This document shows, piece after piece, positions 35,479 to 43,616 of a stretch of 64,000 nucleotides of DNA (its first letter is position 1; every line of letters begins with the position of its first letter). Under the pieces are notes generated by a model, which worked only from the letters and a program-made list of their open reading frames with translations, had not been told where the DNA came from and made no database searches. The position numbers were made by a program, and so were the translations under genes. The DNA comes from JAGOPY01 sp964619555 (lineage in GTDB: Bacteria > Bacteroidota > Bacteroidia > Bacteroidales > JAGOPY01), in assembly GCA_964619555.1 (NCBI GenBank), contig CAZUDV010000002.1, positions 248,001-312,000 of the forward strand, given 5' to 3'.

Positions 35479-38400
35479 ATGAGACACATTTACAAATTAC
35501 TGACGATGGCGGTTTTCGTTATGATCACCACCGCCCTGTTTTCACAAGGTACCACTACCTCAGGTCTAAACGGAAAGGTCACCGATAAGGCCGGGTCTGC
35601 CCTGACCGGAGCGACCGTTCAGGCAATTGAAACTTCAACCGGGGCCCAGTACGGAACGATCAGCGATGACAAAGGGTTCTTCCGTCTGGCTAACCTTAAT
35701 CCGGGCGGCCCTTACAAATTCACCGTTACATTTGTTGGATTCCAAACCTTTGAGCGGAATGATATTTTCCTGACCTTAGGACAGACTCTGAAAATCGATG
35801 TGCAATTAGGGGAAACAGCTACTGAGCTGTCCACTGTTGAGATCATTGCGACTCAAAATGACATTTTCGATGGTAACCGGACCGGAGCCCAATCGAACAT
35901 CAATGCAGAGAACATCCAGCGAATGCCTTCGCTTGGAAGGAACATTTCCGACTTCACGCGGCTGACGCCCCAGGCCAAGGTCACTACTTACGGCGGTCTT
36001 GAAGTAGGTGGGATGAACAACCGGTACAATGCCATCTTCATTGACGGAGCTGTCAACAATGATGTGTACGGACTTGCTGAATCCGGAACCAATGGAGGAC
36101 AGACCGGTATTTCACCGTTCAGCATGGATATCATTGACCAGTTCACCATTTCCATAGCCCCCTACGATATAAAGCAGGGCGGTTTCGCAGGTGCCGGCAT
36201 TAATGCCGTAACCCGCAGGGGAACCAATGAATTCTCCGGATCGGCCTATTATTATTTCAGGAATGAAGCTATTGCCGGAAAGACCCCGACCGACAATCCT
36301 GAGCTGGATAGGGAGAAACTGGCTGACTTTTCATCAAATACTTATGGATTCCGCTTAGGGGGACCTATCATCAAGGACAAGCTTTTCTTCTTTGCCAATG
36401 CTGAGATTCAGCAGGACGAAACGCCTCAGCCATTTGATTTCGGCACTTATGGCGGTTCTGTCACCACCGATCAATTGGATCAATTGTCTGATTTTGTCAA
36501 GTCGGAATACGGTTATGATCCGGGAAGTTATAATGGCGGTATCCGCACCCTGGATGGTCTTAAACTGTTCGCCCGGTTAGACTGGAACATCAGTGAGAAA
36601 CACAAACTTTCCCTTCGTCACCAATACACCAAGGCTGAGCAGGTGACCCCCGGTGCACCTACGACTACCAACCTTATTTTCTCCAATGCCGGGATTGCCT
36701 TTCCGTCGACCACCAATTCCACTGCCCTGGAATTAAAGAGTCTTTTCGGAAATAATTTCTCCAATGACCTGATCATCGGCCTTACCTTCGTGAGAGACGA
36801 CCGTGACCCGATGAGCGCTAATTTCCCCTATGTCAGGATCAAGGATGGAACCAGCAATATTTATTTCGGAAGTGAGGAATTCTCCACTGCCAATTACCTG
36901 GGCCAGGACATTATCACCCTTACCGACAACTTCGAAATTTACAAAGGAAAACATACTTTCACCGTCGGTACACATAACGAATTATACAGCATGTACAACC
37001 TGTTCATTCGTCAGAATTTCGGCTCGTACCAATTCGACAACCTGGAGGCTTTCCTGAACGGGGATCCCGCCTACCAGTACGACCGCACCTTTTCGCTGGT
37101 GGATGACAAGACCGGCGACGGTTCCGCTGCTGCTGCCGATTTCAATGCCCTTCAACTCGGCATATACGGCCAATGGGAATATGAATGGTCAGACAGGTTC
37201 AACACCACGGTTGGCTTACGTTTCGATATCCCTATGTTCCTGGATCAGCCGCCGACGAACGATGATTTCAATGAAAACCTCATTCCAATCATCAATGAAA
37301 GCGAATACCCCCTGGATCACGGTTCGTCGGAAATGCCGGAATTTAATGCCGTCTCAGGAGAAATGCCCTCCACCAAGCTGATGGTTTCTCCCCGTATCGG
37401 CTTCAATTGGGATGTGACCGGCGATAAAACCACCCAAATACGCGGAGGTGCCGGAATCTTTACCAGCCGTATTCCATTCGTATGGCCCGGTGGATCCTAC
37501 ACCAACAATGGGGTAACCACCGGAGGCATGAGGCTCACGCTCGACACGGCCAACGTCGATGAAAGACTGTACTTCAACCCGGATTGGGAAAACCAGCCAA
37601 CCGTCGAGGTGACAACTCCCTCAGGCCAGGTAGACCTTTTTGACAAAGATTTCAAGTTCCCACAGGTACTGCGCACCAGCCTGGCGATTGACCGGAAACT
37701 GCCCTGGGGCATCATCGGAACTGCCGAATTCGTCTATACCAAAACCTTAAACAACGTCCTGTATTACAACTACCGTTACTATCAGAGCGGGGAACTGACG
37801 GGCACCGGCGACAACCGCCCGATCTATTCGAGGATAGACATGCAGGGAGCCAAATACACGGATATTATTTACGGAACCAATACCAATAAAGGTTATTCGT
37901 ACAACATAACCTTACAATTGCAGAAAGAGAACTTCTACGGCTTCTCTGCCATGGCAGCCTATACTTATGGTCATACCATGTCGATGAATGACGGGGTCTC
38001 ATCCCAGAACTCTTCCCAATGGCGTGTTCCGAACGTTAGAGGAAAGAACGACATTGACCTGGCCATCTCAGACTTTGACCTGGGTTCCAGAGTACTGGCA
38101 TTCCTGACTTATAAAATCGAATATGCTAAACATATGGCCACGACCGTTGGCTTATACTATAACGGCCAGTCGGGTCCGAGATATTCCTATGGTTACGCGG
38201 ATGGAAGCACCAAATACCTGGGTGAAGACAACCAGAGCCTGGAATTAATGTATGTGCCGGTGGATCAGGACGATATTCACCTGGTCGACCTGGTGGACAA
38301 AGACGGCAATGTGACCTTGTCAGCTGAGCAACAGTGGACCGACTTGAATAATTTCATCGAAAACGATGAATACCTGAGCACACGTCGCGGTGAATACGCC

Positions 38401-38739
38401 GAAAGAAACAGCTCCAGGGCTCCCTTCAGCAATGTGGTCGACCTTCATCTGGCTCAGGATTTCTACATCAATGTGAACGGCAAGAGAAACACGCTGCAGC
38501 TTACTTTCGATGTTTTCAACCTCACTAACATGCTTAATAAAGACTGGGGCAGAATCTATTATGTCTCCGGGTACTATGGCAATTATCCATTGGTTAAATT
38601 CGAAGGATTCGATGAAGACGGGACCACCCCGAAATATTCCTTCACCAAACCGAAGGGAGATATCTGGAGTATTGACGATGCCGGGCTGATCAGCTCAAGA
38701 TGGCAGGCCCAGATCGGGATTCGCTACATATTTAATTAA
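35479..38739 (+). CDS. Oar-like TonB-dependent receptor
   Basis: 1086 residues. Signal peptide (cleavage near FSQ-GTT), carboxypeptidase-like regulatory domain (about 28-115, TSGLNGKVTDKAGSALTGATV), then a plug-like region with LGRNISDFTRLTPQ, NNRYNAIFIDGAVNNDVYGL and QGGFAGAGINAVTRRGTNEF, and a very long barrel. This is the Oar subgroup, large receptors often tied to surface adhesion or protease-like matrix functions rather than small-ligand uptake. The gene is monocistronic; a MITE-like palindrome follows immediately downstream (38757-38898). Confidence 0.85.
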   Translation: MRHIYKLLTMAVFVMITTALFSQGTTTSGLNGKVTDKAGSALTGATVQAIETSTGAQYGTISDDKGFFRLANLNPGGPYKFTVTFVGFQTFERNDIFLTLGQTLKIDVQLGETATELSTVEIIATQNDIFDGNRTGAQSNINAENIQRMPSLGRNISDFTRLTPQAKVTTYGGLEVGGMNNRYNAIFIDGAVNNDVYGLAESGTNGGQTGISPFSMDIIDQFTISIAPYDIKQGGFAGAGINAVTRRGTNEFSGSAYYYFRNEAIAGKTPTDNPELDREKLADFSSNTYGFRLGGPIIKDKLFFFANAEIQQDETPQPFDFGTYGGSVTTDQLDQLSDFVKSEYGYDPGSYNGGIRTLDGLKLFARLDWNISEKHKLSLRHQYTKAEQVTPGAPTTTNLIFSNAGIAFPSTTNSTALELKSLFGNNFSNDLIIGLTFVRDDRDPMSANFPYVRIKDGTSNIYFGSEEFSTANYLGQDIITLTDNFEIYKGKHTFTVGTHNELYSMYNLFIRQNFGSYQFDNLEAFLNGDPAYQYDRTFSLVDDKTGDGSAAAADFNALQLGIYGQWEYEWSDRFNTTVGLRFDIPMFLDQPPTNDDFNENLIPIINESEYPLDHGSSEMPEFNAVSGEMPSTKLMVSPRIGFNWDVTGDKTTQIRGGAGIFTSRIPFVWPGGSYTNNGVTTGGMRLTLDTANVDERLYFNPDWENQPTVEVTTPSGQVDLFDKDFKFPQVLRTSLAIDRKLPWGIIGTAEFVYTKTLNNVLYYNYRYYQSGELTGTGDNRPIYSRIDMQGAKYTDIIYGTNTNKGYSYNITLQLQKENFYGFSAMAAYTYGHTMSMNDGVSSQNSSQWRVPNVRGKNDIDLAISDFDLGSRVLAFLTYKIEYAKHMATTVGLYYNGQSGPRYSYGYADGSTKYLGEDNQSLELMYVPVDQDDIHLVDLVDKDGNVTLSAEQQWTDLNNFIENDEYLSTRRGEYAERNSSRAPFSNVVDLHLAQDFYINVNGKRNTLQLTFDVFNLTNMLNKDWGRIYYVSGYYGNYPLVKFEGFDEDGTTPKYSFTKPKGDIWSIDDAGLISSRWQAQIGIRYIFN

Positions 38740-38756
38740 ACTTTCCACAAAGGTCC

Positions 38757-38898
38757 AGAGGTTGTATCAAAAGACAAAAACCAGTAAAATTGAATATACA
38801 GGAATATAATATGCCACTGATTCACAGATTAATACCTGCAAATAGCACACGGTAATCTGTAAATCTGTTGCCATATTATGACTTTTGATACAACCTCT
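38757..38898. mobile_element. 142-bp palindromic MITE-like element
   Basis: Perfect 17-bp terminal inverted repeats, AGAGGTTGTATCAAAAG (38757-38773) and its complement (38882-38898). The inner part is also a long imperfect palindrome: ATAATATGCCACTGATTCAC against the complement of the stretch ending at 38880. The GAGGTTGTATCAAAAG ends resemble, from memory, termini of IS1182-like elements. No transposase is inside. It separates the Oar-like receptor from the pyrophosphatase gene, and the RNA would fold into a long hairpin. No clear target-site duplication was found. Confidence 0.65.
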
Positions 38899-38919
38899 TT
38901 TTTAATTATTTTTTAAAAA

Positions 38920-40152
38920 ATGGGAAAGAAAAACAGGTTATATCAAGTCTCTTTTGAATTATTCGTAACCATTTTATTAATAACCTGTTACTTTTTTACC
39001 CAGGCTCAAAATCCAACCTCTTATGTTGTCATGCTGTCAATGGATGGTTTCCGGTGGGATTATCCGGTAAAATGCTATACACCCAACCTTGACCGAATGG
39101 GTTCCGTTGGCGTGAAAGCTGTTTCTATCCGCCCTTCCTTCCCTTCAAAAACCTTCCCCAATCATTACACCATGGTGACCGGCCTATATCCGGACCATCA
39201 CGGGATCGTTCAAAATGAGTTTTATGACCCGGAAATCAATCGGGAATACAGGATCGGCGATCGAAATGCCGTGGAGGATCCGGTTTTTTACGGCGGTGAG
39301 CCGATCTGGGTGACCGCTGAAAAAAATGGGATTGTCTCTGCATCATTCTTTTGGGTCGGCTCAGAATCGCCCGTTAAGGGCATGCAGCCGACCTACTGGA
39401 AAAGGTACGATGAAACCATTCCCTATGCTCAGAGGTTGGACACAGTGATCCATTGGCTGACCTTACCTGAAAACAAGCGTCCGCATCTGATCACCTGGTA
39501 CATCGATGAACCTGATGCTATGGGACATCATGAAGGTCCTGAAAGCCAGCTGACCTGTGAAATGGTGACCTGGCTGGATAGCCTGGTCGGGGATTTTATG
39601 GCGAGGGTTAGGGCATTACCATATGCTGACCAGATCAATATAATCATTACTTCAGACCATGGTATGGCACAGGTCACGCAGGAACGCACCATCTTCCTGA
39701 AGGACTATCTCGATTTCAATTGGTTCGGACAAATCCAGGGATATACTCCCAATTACCTTTTCTATGTCAAGGAAGAATGTGACAGCCTTGCCTGGGCTTC
39801 GCTTCAGCAAATCCCGAATGTAGAGGTATGGCGGCATGGCCAGGTCCCACCGCAATTTAACTACGGCACGAATCCCAGAACAGGCGATTTCATCCTGGTT
39901 GCCGATTCCTCCTGGCAGGTGACCCATCGGGACCATGCTCCAATGCCTGGCGGTGCGCACGGTTACTCGCCGTTCAACACCGATATGCACGCTATTTTTT
40001 ATGCTGCCGGGCCGGCTTTCAAAACCGGATATGAACATCCCACTTTTGAAAATACTAATCTTTATATTTTGATCTGCAAGATCCTGGGAATAGACCCGGC
40101 GCCCAATGACGGCGACATCAGGAATGTTCAGGATATGCTCCTGAGCAAGTGA
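38920..40152 (+). CDS. Ectonucleotide pyrophosphatase/phosphodiesterase (NPP)-family alkaline phosphatase-fold enzyme
   Basis: 410 residues with a signal peptide (hydrophobic about 12-28, cleavage near TQA-QNP). The bimetallo-site landmarks are VVMLSMDGFRWDY (Asp), RPSFPSKTFPNHYTMVTG (nucleophile Thr), YIDEPDAMGHHEGP (Asp and His), ITSDHGMA (Asp-His) and GGAHGYSP (His). The NPP type uses a threonine nucleophile and two zinc ions to split nucleotide pyrophosphates or phosphodiesters. It is exported to the periplasm, probably for phosphate or nucleotide scavenging. The start is 21 bases after the MITE-like element. Its last 25 bases overlap the 3' end of aroC. Confidence 0.87.
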   Translation: MGKKNRLYQVSFELFVTILLITCYFFTQAQNPTSYVVMLSMDGFRWDYPVKCYTPNLDRMGSVGVKAVSIRPSFPSKTFPNHYTMVTGLYPDHHGIVQNEFYDPEINREYRIGDRNAVEDPVFYGGEPIWVTAEKNGIVSASFFWVGSESPVKGMQPTYWKRYDETIPYAQRLDTVIHWLTLPENKRPHLITWYIDEPDAMGHHEGPESQLTCEMVTWLDSLVGDFMARVRALPYADQINIIITSDHGMAQVTQERTIFLKDYLDFNWFGQIQGYTPNYLFYVKEECDSLAWASLQQIPNVEVWRHGQVPPQFNYGTNPRTGDFILVADSSWQVTHRDHAPMPGGAHGYSPFNTDMHAIFYAAGPAFKTGYEHPTFENTNLYILICKILGIDPAPNDGDIRNVQDMLLSK

Positions 40153-41198
40153 TCTGCGATCACCAGTGAGGCCATGGCTTCCACTACCACCACCAGCCTG
40201 GGAATATGACACGTGTCATGCCGTCCTTTAATCGTAACGGTTTTGGTTTCGCCGGAAGAATTGACCACTTTTTGAGGTTGACGGAGGGATGGAACCGGCT
40301 TGAATCCAACCCTGAACCAGATAGGTTCACCGTTTGAAATTCCTCCCTGAATGCCGCCATCATGGTTCGTTAGGAACCGGACCTTTCCATCCCTGAATTC
40401 CATCTGGTCGTTATATTCCGAGCCCGGGAGAAAGGCAGACCGGAAGCCAAGCCCATATTCAAAACCTTTTGCCGATCCGATGCTAAGCATCGCTTTCGCC
40501 AGGTCGGCCTGTAATTTATCAAATACCGGCTCTCCAAGCCCGGCACCGATGTTTAATATCCTGCAGGTAATGGCTCCTCCCAACGTATCTCCCGAATTCT
40601 TTGCATTGTCAATCATCTCAAGTATTTCCGGCTCTTTGGCCGGGTCGGTCAATTTGATCTGGGAGGAAGGATCTTTGGAACCGGAATGGAGCAATTCCGG
40701 AAAGTCAGGCAATACGAGCCCTCCGATCTGGGAAACAAATCCATCCACTTCAACTTTGAATTTCCTGAGATACTGTTTGGCCACTGCCCCGGCAATTACC
40801 CTTGCAACGGTCTCACGACCGGATGCTCTTCCCCCACCCTGCCGTGCTACGATCCCATATTTGGCATGATAGGTGTAATCAGCATGGGAAGGTCGGAAAT
40901 AATCTTCCTTGTCAGTGTAATCCTGCGATCGATTATCGATGTTCCGAACCTGAAAGGCGACAGGTGTGCCCAGTGTCACTCCATCCTGCAGACCTGAAAG
41001 CCATTCAATCTCGTCCGGCTCATTCCTGCCGGTACTGCCTGGATATACAGGATGCCGGCGCTTTAATTCATCCCTGATGAATGCAAAATCCAATTGAAGG
41101 CCCGCCGGACATCCGTCAATGATGCCTCCGACTGTTGGGCCGTGAGATTCGCCGAAAGAAGTAAACCGGAACGCATATCCGATGGAATTACCCGGCAT
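40128..41198 (-). CDS. aroC: Chorismate synthase
   Basis: 356 residues. Signatures are FRFTSFGESHGPTVGGIIDG at the N-terminus, ARQGGGRASGRETVARV and the C-terminal GRHDTCHIPR. The enzyme converts EPSP to chorismate and needs reduced FMN as a cofactor. The gene overlaps the end of the NPP gene and is 39 bases after the DUF349 gene on the same strand, so transcription may come from either. Confidence 0.96.
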   Translation of the reverse strand: MPGNSIGYAFRFTSFGESHGPTVGGIIDGCPAGLQLDFAFIRDELKRRHPVYPGSTGRNEPDEIEWLSGLQDGVTLGTPVAFQVRNIDNRSQDYTDKEDYFRPSHADYTYHAKYGIVARQGGGRASGRETVARVIAGAVAKQYLRKFKVEVDGFVSQIGGLVLPDFPELLHSGSKDPSSQIKLTDPAKEPEILEMIDNAKNSGDTLGGAITCRILNIGAGLGEPVFDKLQADLAKAMLSIGSAKGFEYGLGFRSAFLPGSEYNDQMEFRDGKVRFLTNHDGGIQGGISNGEPIWFRVGFKPVPSLRQPQKVVNSSGETKTVTIKGRHDTCHIPRLVVVVEAMASLVIADHLLRSIS

Positions 41199-41237
41199 CC
41201 TTTAAGAATATGGTGAAGAAACCGTAAAAATTAATCC

Positions 41238-43442
41238 TTAATGCGATTCATGCATGCTTTTGATCTTCGCTTCGAGGAGAGCAAGCTCTTCCTTAGCTTT
41301 CTGGATCTTAAGCTCAAATTCTTTCCTCAATATCTCTGCATTCTTGGAATGAGCCAGAAATCCAATGTTGTTTTCCCAAAGCATGATCTCTTCTCTTAGT
41401 TTGGTAGCTTTCATGCTAAGGGAGCCGGAATCGCCGCCGCCACTGCGACGGTTGCCTCGGTTGTCACCGGAAGACTCCGTATCCTGGTCATATCGTGATC
41501 TGTATTCGGTCAAACGCATCTCATAACCGCTGATGTTCAAATCGTCGAGGTGCTTGTTGATGGCTGTACGGAATGAATCGTGGATTTTATTCTTTTCCTT
41601 GATGGGCACATGGCCAATCTCGGTCCATTCTCTCTGGAATCCCTTGAGAGTTTCCAGATTCTGGTTTTTATTCGATCCGGCTTTCCACTCTTCCACGCGC
41701 TTGATCAGTTCCAGCTTTTTCTCCAGGTTTTCTTTTTCAGATTCCACCACGGTGGAAAAATGTTTTGCCTTATTCTGGAAGAATTCGTCGCATGCAGCAC
41801 GGAAGCGTTTCCAGATCTTATCAGAGTGTTTCCTTGGCACCGGGCCGATATTTTTCCATTCTTTCTGGAGGTTGATCAATTCCTGCGTGGTGGATTTCCA
41901 GTCGGTGCTGTCTTTCAGTGCTTCCGCCTGCTTGACGATATCCAGCTTCAGGTTGTAATTATTGGTCTGCTCCTGTTTGAGCTTATTGAAATAGTCCTTT
42001 TTAGCTGCAAAAAAGGTATTGATATACGACTTGAATCTTTCCCAGATCTCATCGTTATCTTTCTTCGGAGCAGGACCGATGGTTTTCCACACCTTGAACA
42101 ATTCATTGATTTCCCTGGTCTTGTCCTGCCATTCTTTCAGGCTTTCAGTCTCCAACGACGCTATCTGTTCCGCTTTGTCGCATAATGCCGACTTTGCCAG
42201 GAGATTGCTTTCCTGGTCTTTTGCCAGCACATTGTAATGGTCCCTTCGACGTTCGTTTATCTTGTCCGTTGCCGTTTTGAACCGTTCCCATATCTCATCC
42301 CGCTTATCCTGCGGCACCGGGCCGATCTCTTTCCACTCTTCATGGTATTTCTGGAGCTGCTGGAAGGATTTGACGATGGACGGCTCGATGAGCAATTCTT
42401 CCGCTTTCTCGCACAGTTCAATTTTCTTTTCCAGGTTCTTCTTCAGGTCAAGATCCCTGAGTTCCTTGCTGATCTTTACTTTATCGAAGAATTTCTCGAC
42501 CAGGAAATGGTAATTCTGCCACAGATTGTTGATCTCAGTCGCAGGGACCAGTCCGATTTCTTTCCATTTCGTCTGTAATTCCTTGAAGCGGTCGTAAGTT
42601 TTTTTAAGGGTCTCATCGGAGTTGATGAGTTCTTTAAGCTCTTCCAGGATTGCTTTCTTGGCATCCAGGTTCCGTAGTTTTACGACTTCCTGCTGCTCAT
42701 TGAAGCGGGCCTTGTTCTTTTTATAAATTTCGAATACCTGGTTGAATGTCTCCATCAACTGATCCGGCTCAGGGACATAGGATTCCCGGGTCCCTCCGGT
42801 ATTGAGAAATTCATCCAGTTTTTGTTGAAGGTAATCCTTCGACAATTTCAGGAAGGCTACTTTTATCAGGGCAACCCTGGTTTTTATCTTTAAAACATTT
42901 TCTTCTTTGACGGTTTCTTCGAGAACCTCGACCAGCATACCCCTGGTATAGGTATCGTATTTTTCTACAATTTCCTCCTGTTCTTCCAGCGGCTCCAGTT
43001 CTTCTTCCTCATCGTGCTCGGTTGTCGAATCTATTTCGTTCAACTCCTGCATGATAAGGGCATCTGAGCCACTGACCAGGTCATGATCGGAATCTTCCGC
43101 AACCGGTGTTTTAGTGGTATCAGCTACCATTTCTTCCTTAGGGGGATCCCCATCCGGTTTCTCGTCTGGTATTTCAGGGGAAATATCTTTTATTTCCACA
43201 ATTTCCTCTGCCGGCTGCGCTTCTTCTGTTGCCACAGCATTTTCGGGGATGATGGTTGCAGTAGTTTCTTCGGCAATCGGTTCTACAGAAGGGTCAACTT
43301 CTTCCTGCAGGACTTCTGTGGGTTCCGACTTTGTTTCAGAAGTGACCATTTCTTCGGTTTCTTCACTGATTTCGACCTTAGGTTCAACGTTTTCAAGGGT
43401 TTCCGGCTGAAGTTCCTCAGCGGTAGGGTTCTTTTCCGTCAT
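41238..43442 (-). CDS. DUF349 repeat protein
   Basis: 734 residues. The first ~150 residues are very acidic and low-complexity. The rest consists of about five tandem helical DUF349 repeats of some 75 residues, each with the recurring pattern W-K-x-I-G-P-x-P-x-x-x-x-D-x-I-W-x-R-F (for example WKTIGPAPKKDNDEIWERFK and WKNIGPVPRKHSDKIWKRF). A coiled-coil end follows (LREEIMLWENNIGFLAHSKN). Widespread in Bacteroidota, it has no agreed function; the eukaryote-like helical repeats suggest a scaffold or RNA/ribosome-associated role. A promoter lies at 43549-43577 and the leader contains a 7-bp palindrome. Confidence 0.85.
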   Translation of the reverse strand: MTEKNPTAEELQPETLENVEPKVEISEETEEMVTSETKSEPTEVLQEEVDPSVEPIAEETTATIIPENAVATEEAQPAEEIVEIKDISPEIPDEKPDGDPPKEEMVADTTKTPVAEDSDHDLVSGSDALIMQELNEIDSTTEHDEEEELEPLEEQEEIVEKYDTYTRGMLVEVLEETVKEENVLKIKTRVALIKVAFLKLSKDYLQQKLDEFLNTGGTRESYVPEPDQLMETFNQVFEIYKKNKARFNEQQEVVKLRNLDAKKAILEELKELINSDETLKKTYDRFKELQTKWKEIGLVPATEINNLWQNYHFLVEKFFDKVKISKELRDLDLKKNLEKKIELCEKAEELLIEPSIVKSFQQLQKYHEEWKEIGPVPQDKRDEIWERFKTATDKINERRRDHYNVLAKDQESNLLAKSALCDKAEQIASLETESLKEWQDKTREINELFKVWKTIGPAPKKDNDEIWERFKSYINTFFAAKKDYFNKLKQEQTNNYNLKLDIVKQAEALKDSTDWKSTTQELINLQKEWKNIGPVPRKHSDKIWKRFRAACDEFFQNKAKHFSTVVESEKENLEKKLELIKRVEEWKAGSNKNQNLETLKGFQREWTEIGHVPIKEKNKIHDSFRTAINKHLDDLNISGYEMRLTEYRSRYDQDTESSGDNRGNRRSGGGDSGSLSMKATKLREEIMLWENNIGFLAHSKNAEILRKEFELKIQKAKEELALLEAKIKSMHESH

Positions 43443-43475
43443 GATATAAACGATTATTTTATTAGTGTTCTCACC

Positions 43476-43497
43476 TCCCCGACTAAATCATCGGGGA
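43476..43497 (-). promoter_or_regulatory. Leader hairpin in the DUF349 transcript
   Basis: TCCCCGA and TCGGGGA form a 7-bp stem with an 8-base loop (TGATTTAG on the minus strand). It is in the ~100-base 5' leader between the promoter (43549-43577) and the start codon. No U-tract. Confidence 0.35.
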
Positions 43498-43548
43498 TTA
43501 GGATAAGTGTGAATTCTTTAATGTTAATCTGTTGTTTTTTAAGGATTG

Positions 43549-43577
43549 CAAAAATAGCAATTAATTACAAGTTGCAA
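43549..43577 (-). promoter_or_regulatory. Promoter of the DUF349 gene
   Basis: On the minus strand TTG (43577-43575), 18 bases, then TATTTTTG (43556-43549), matching TAnnTTTG. Confidence 0.6.
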
Positions 43578-43616
43578 TAGTTCCGGATAAAAATCAGTCA
43601 TGGTTGCGAAATCTGA

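Noticed and set aside
43083..43580. 165-residue plus-strand ORF, Phe/Arg-rich
   Set aside because: Antisense to the acidic low-complexity N-terminus of the DUF349 gene, which gives an open complementary frame by composition.
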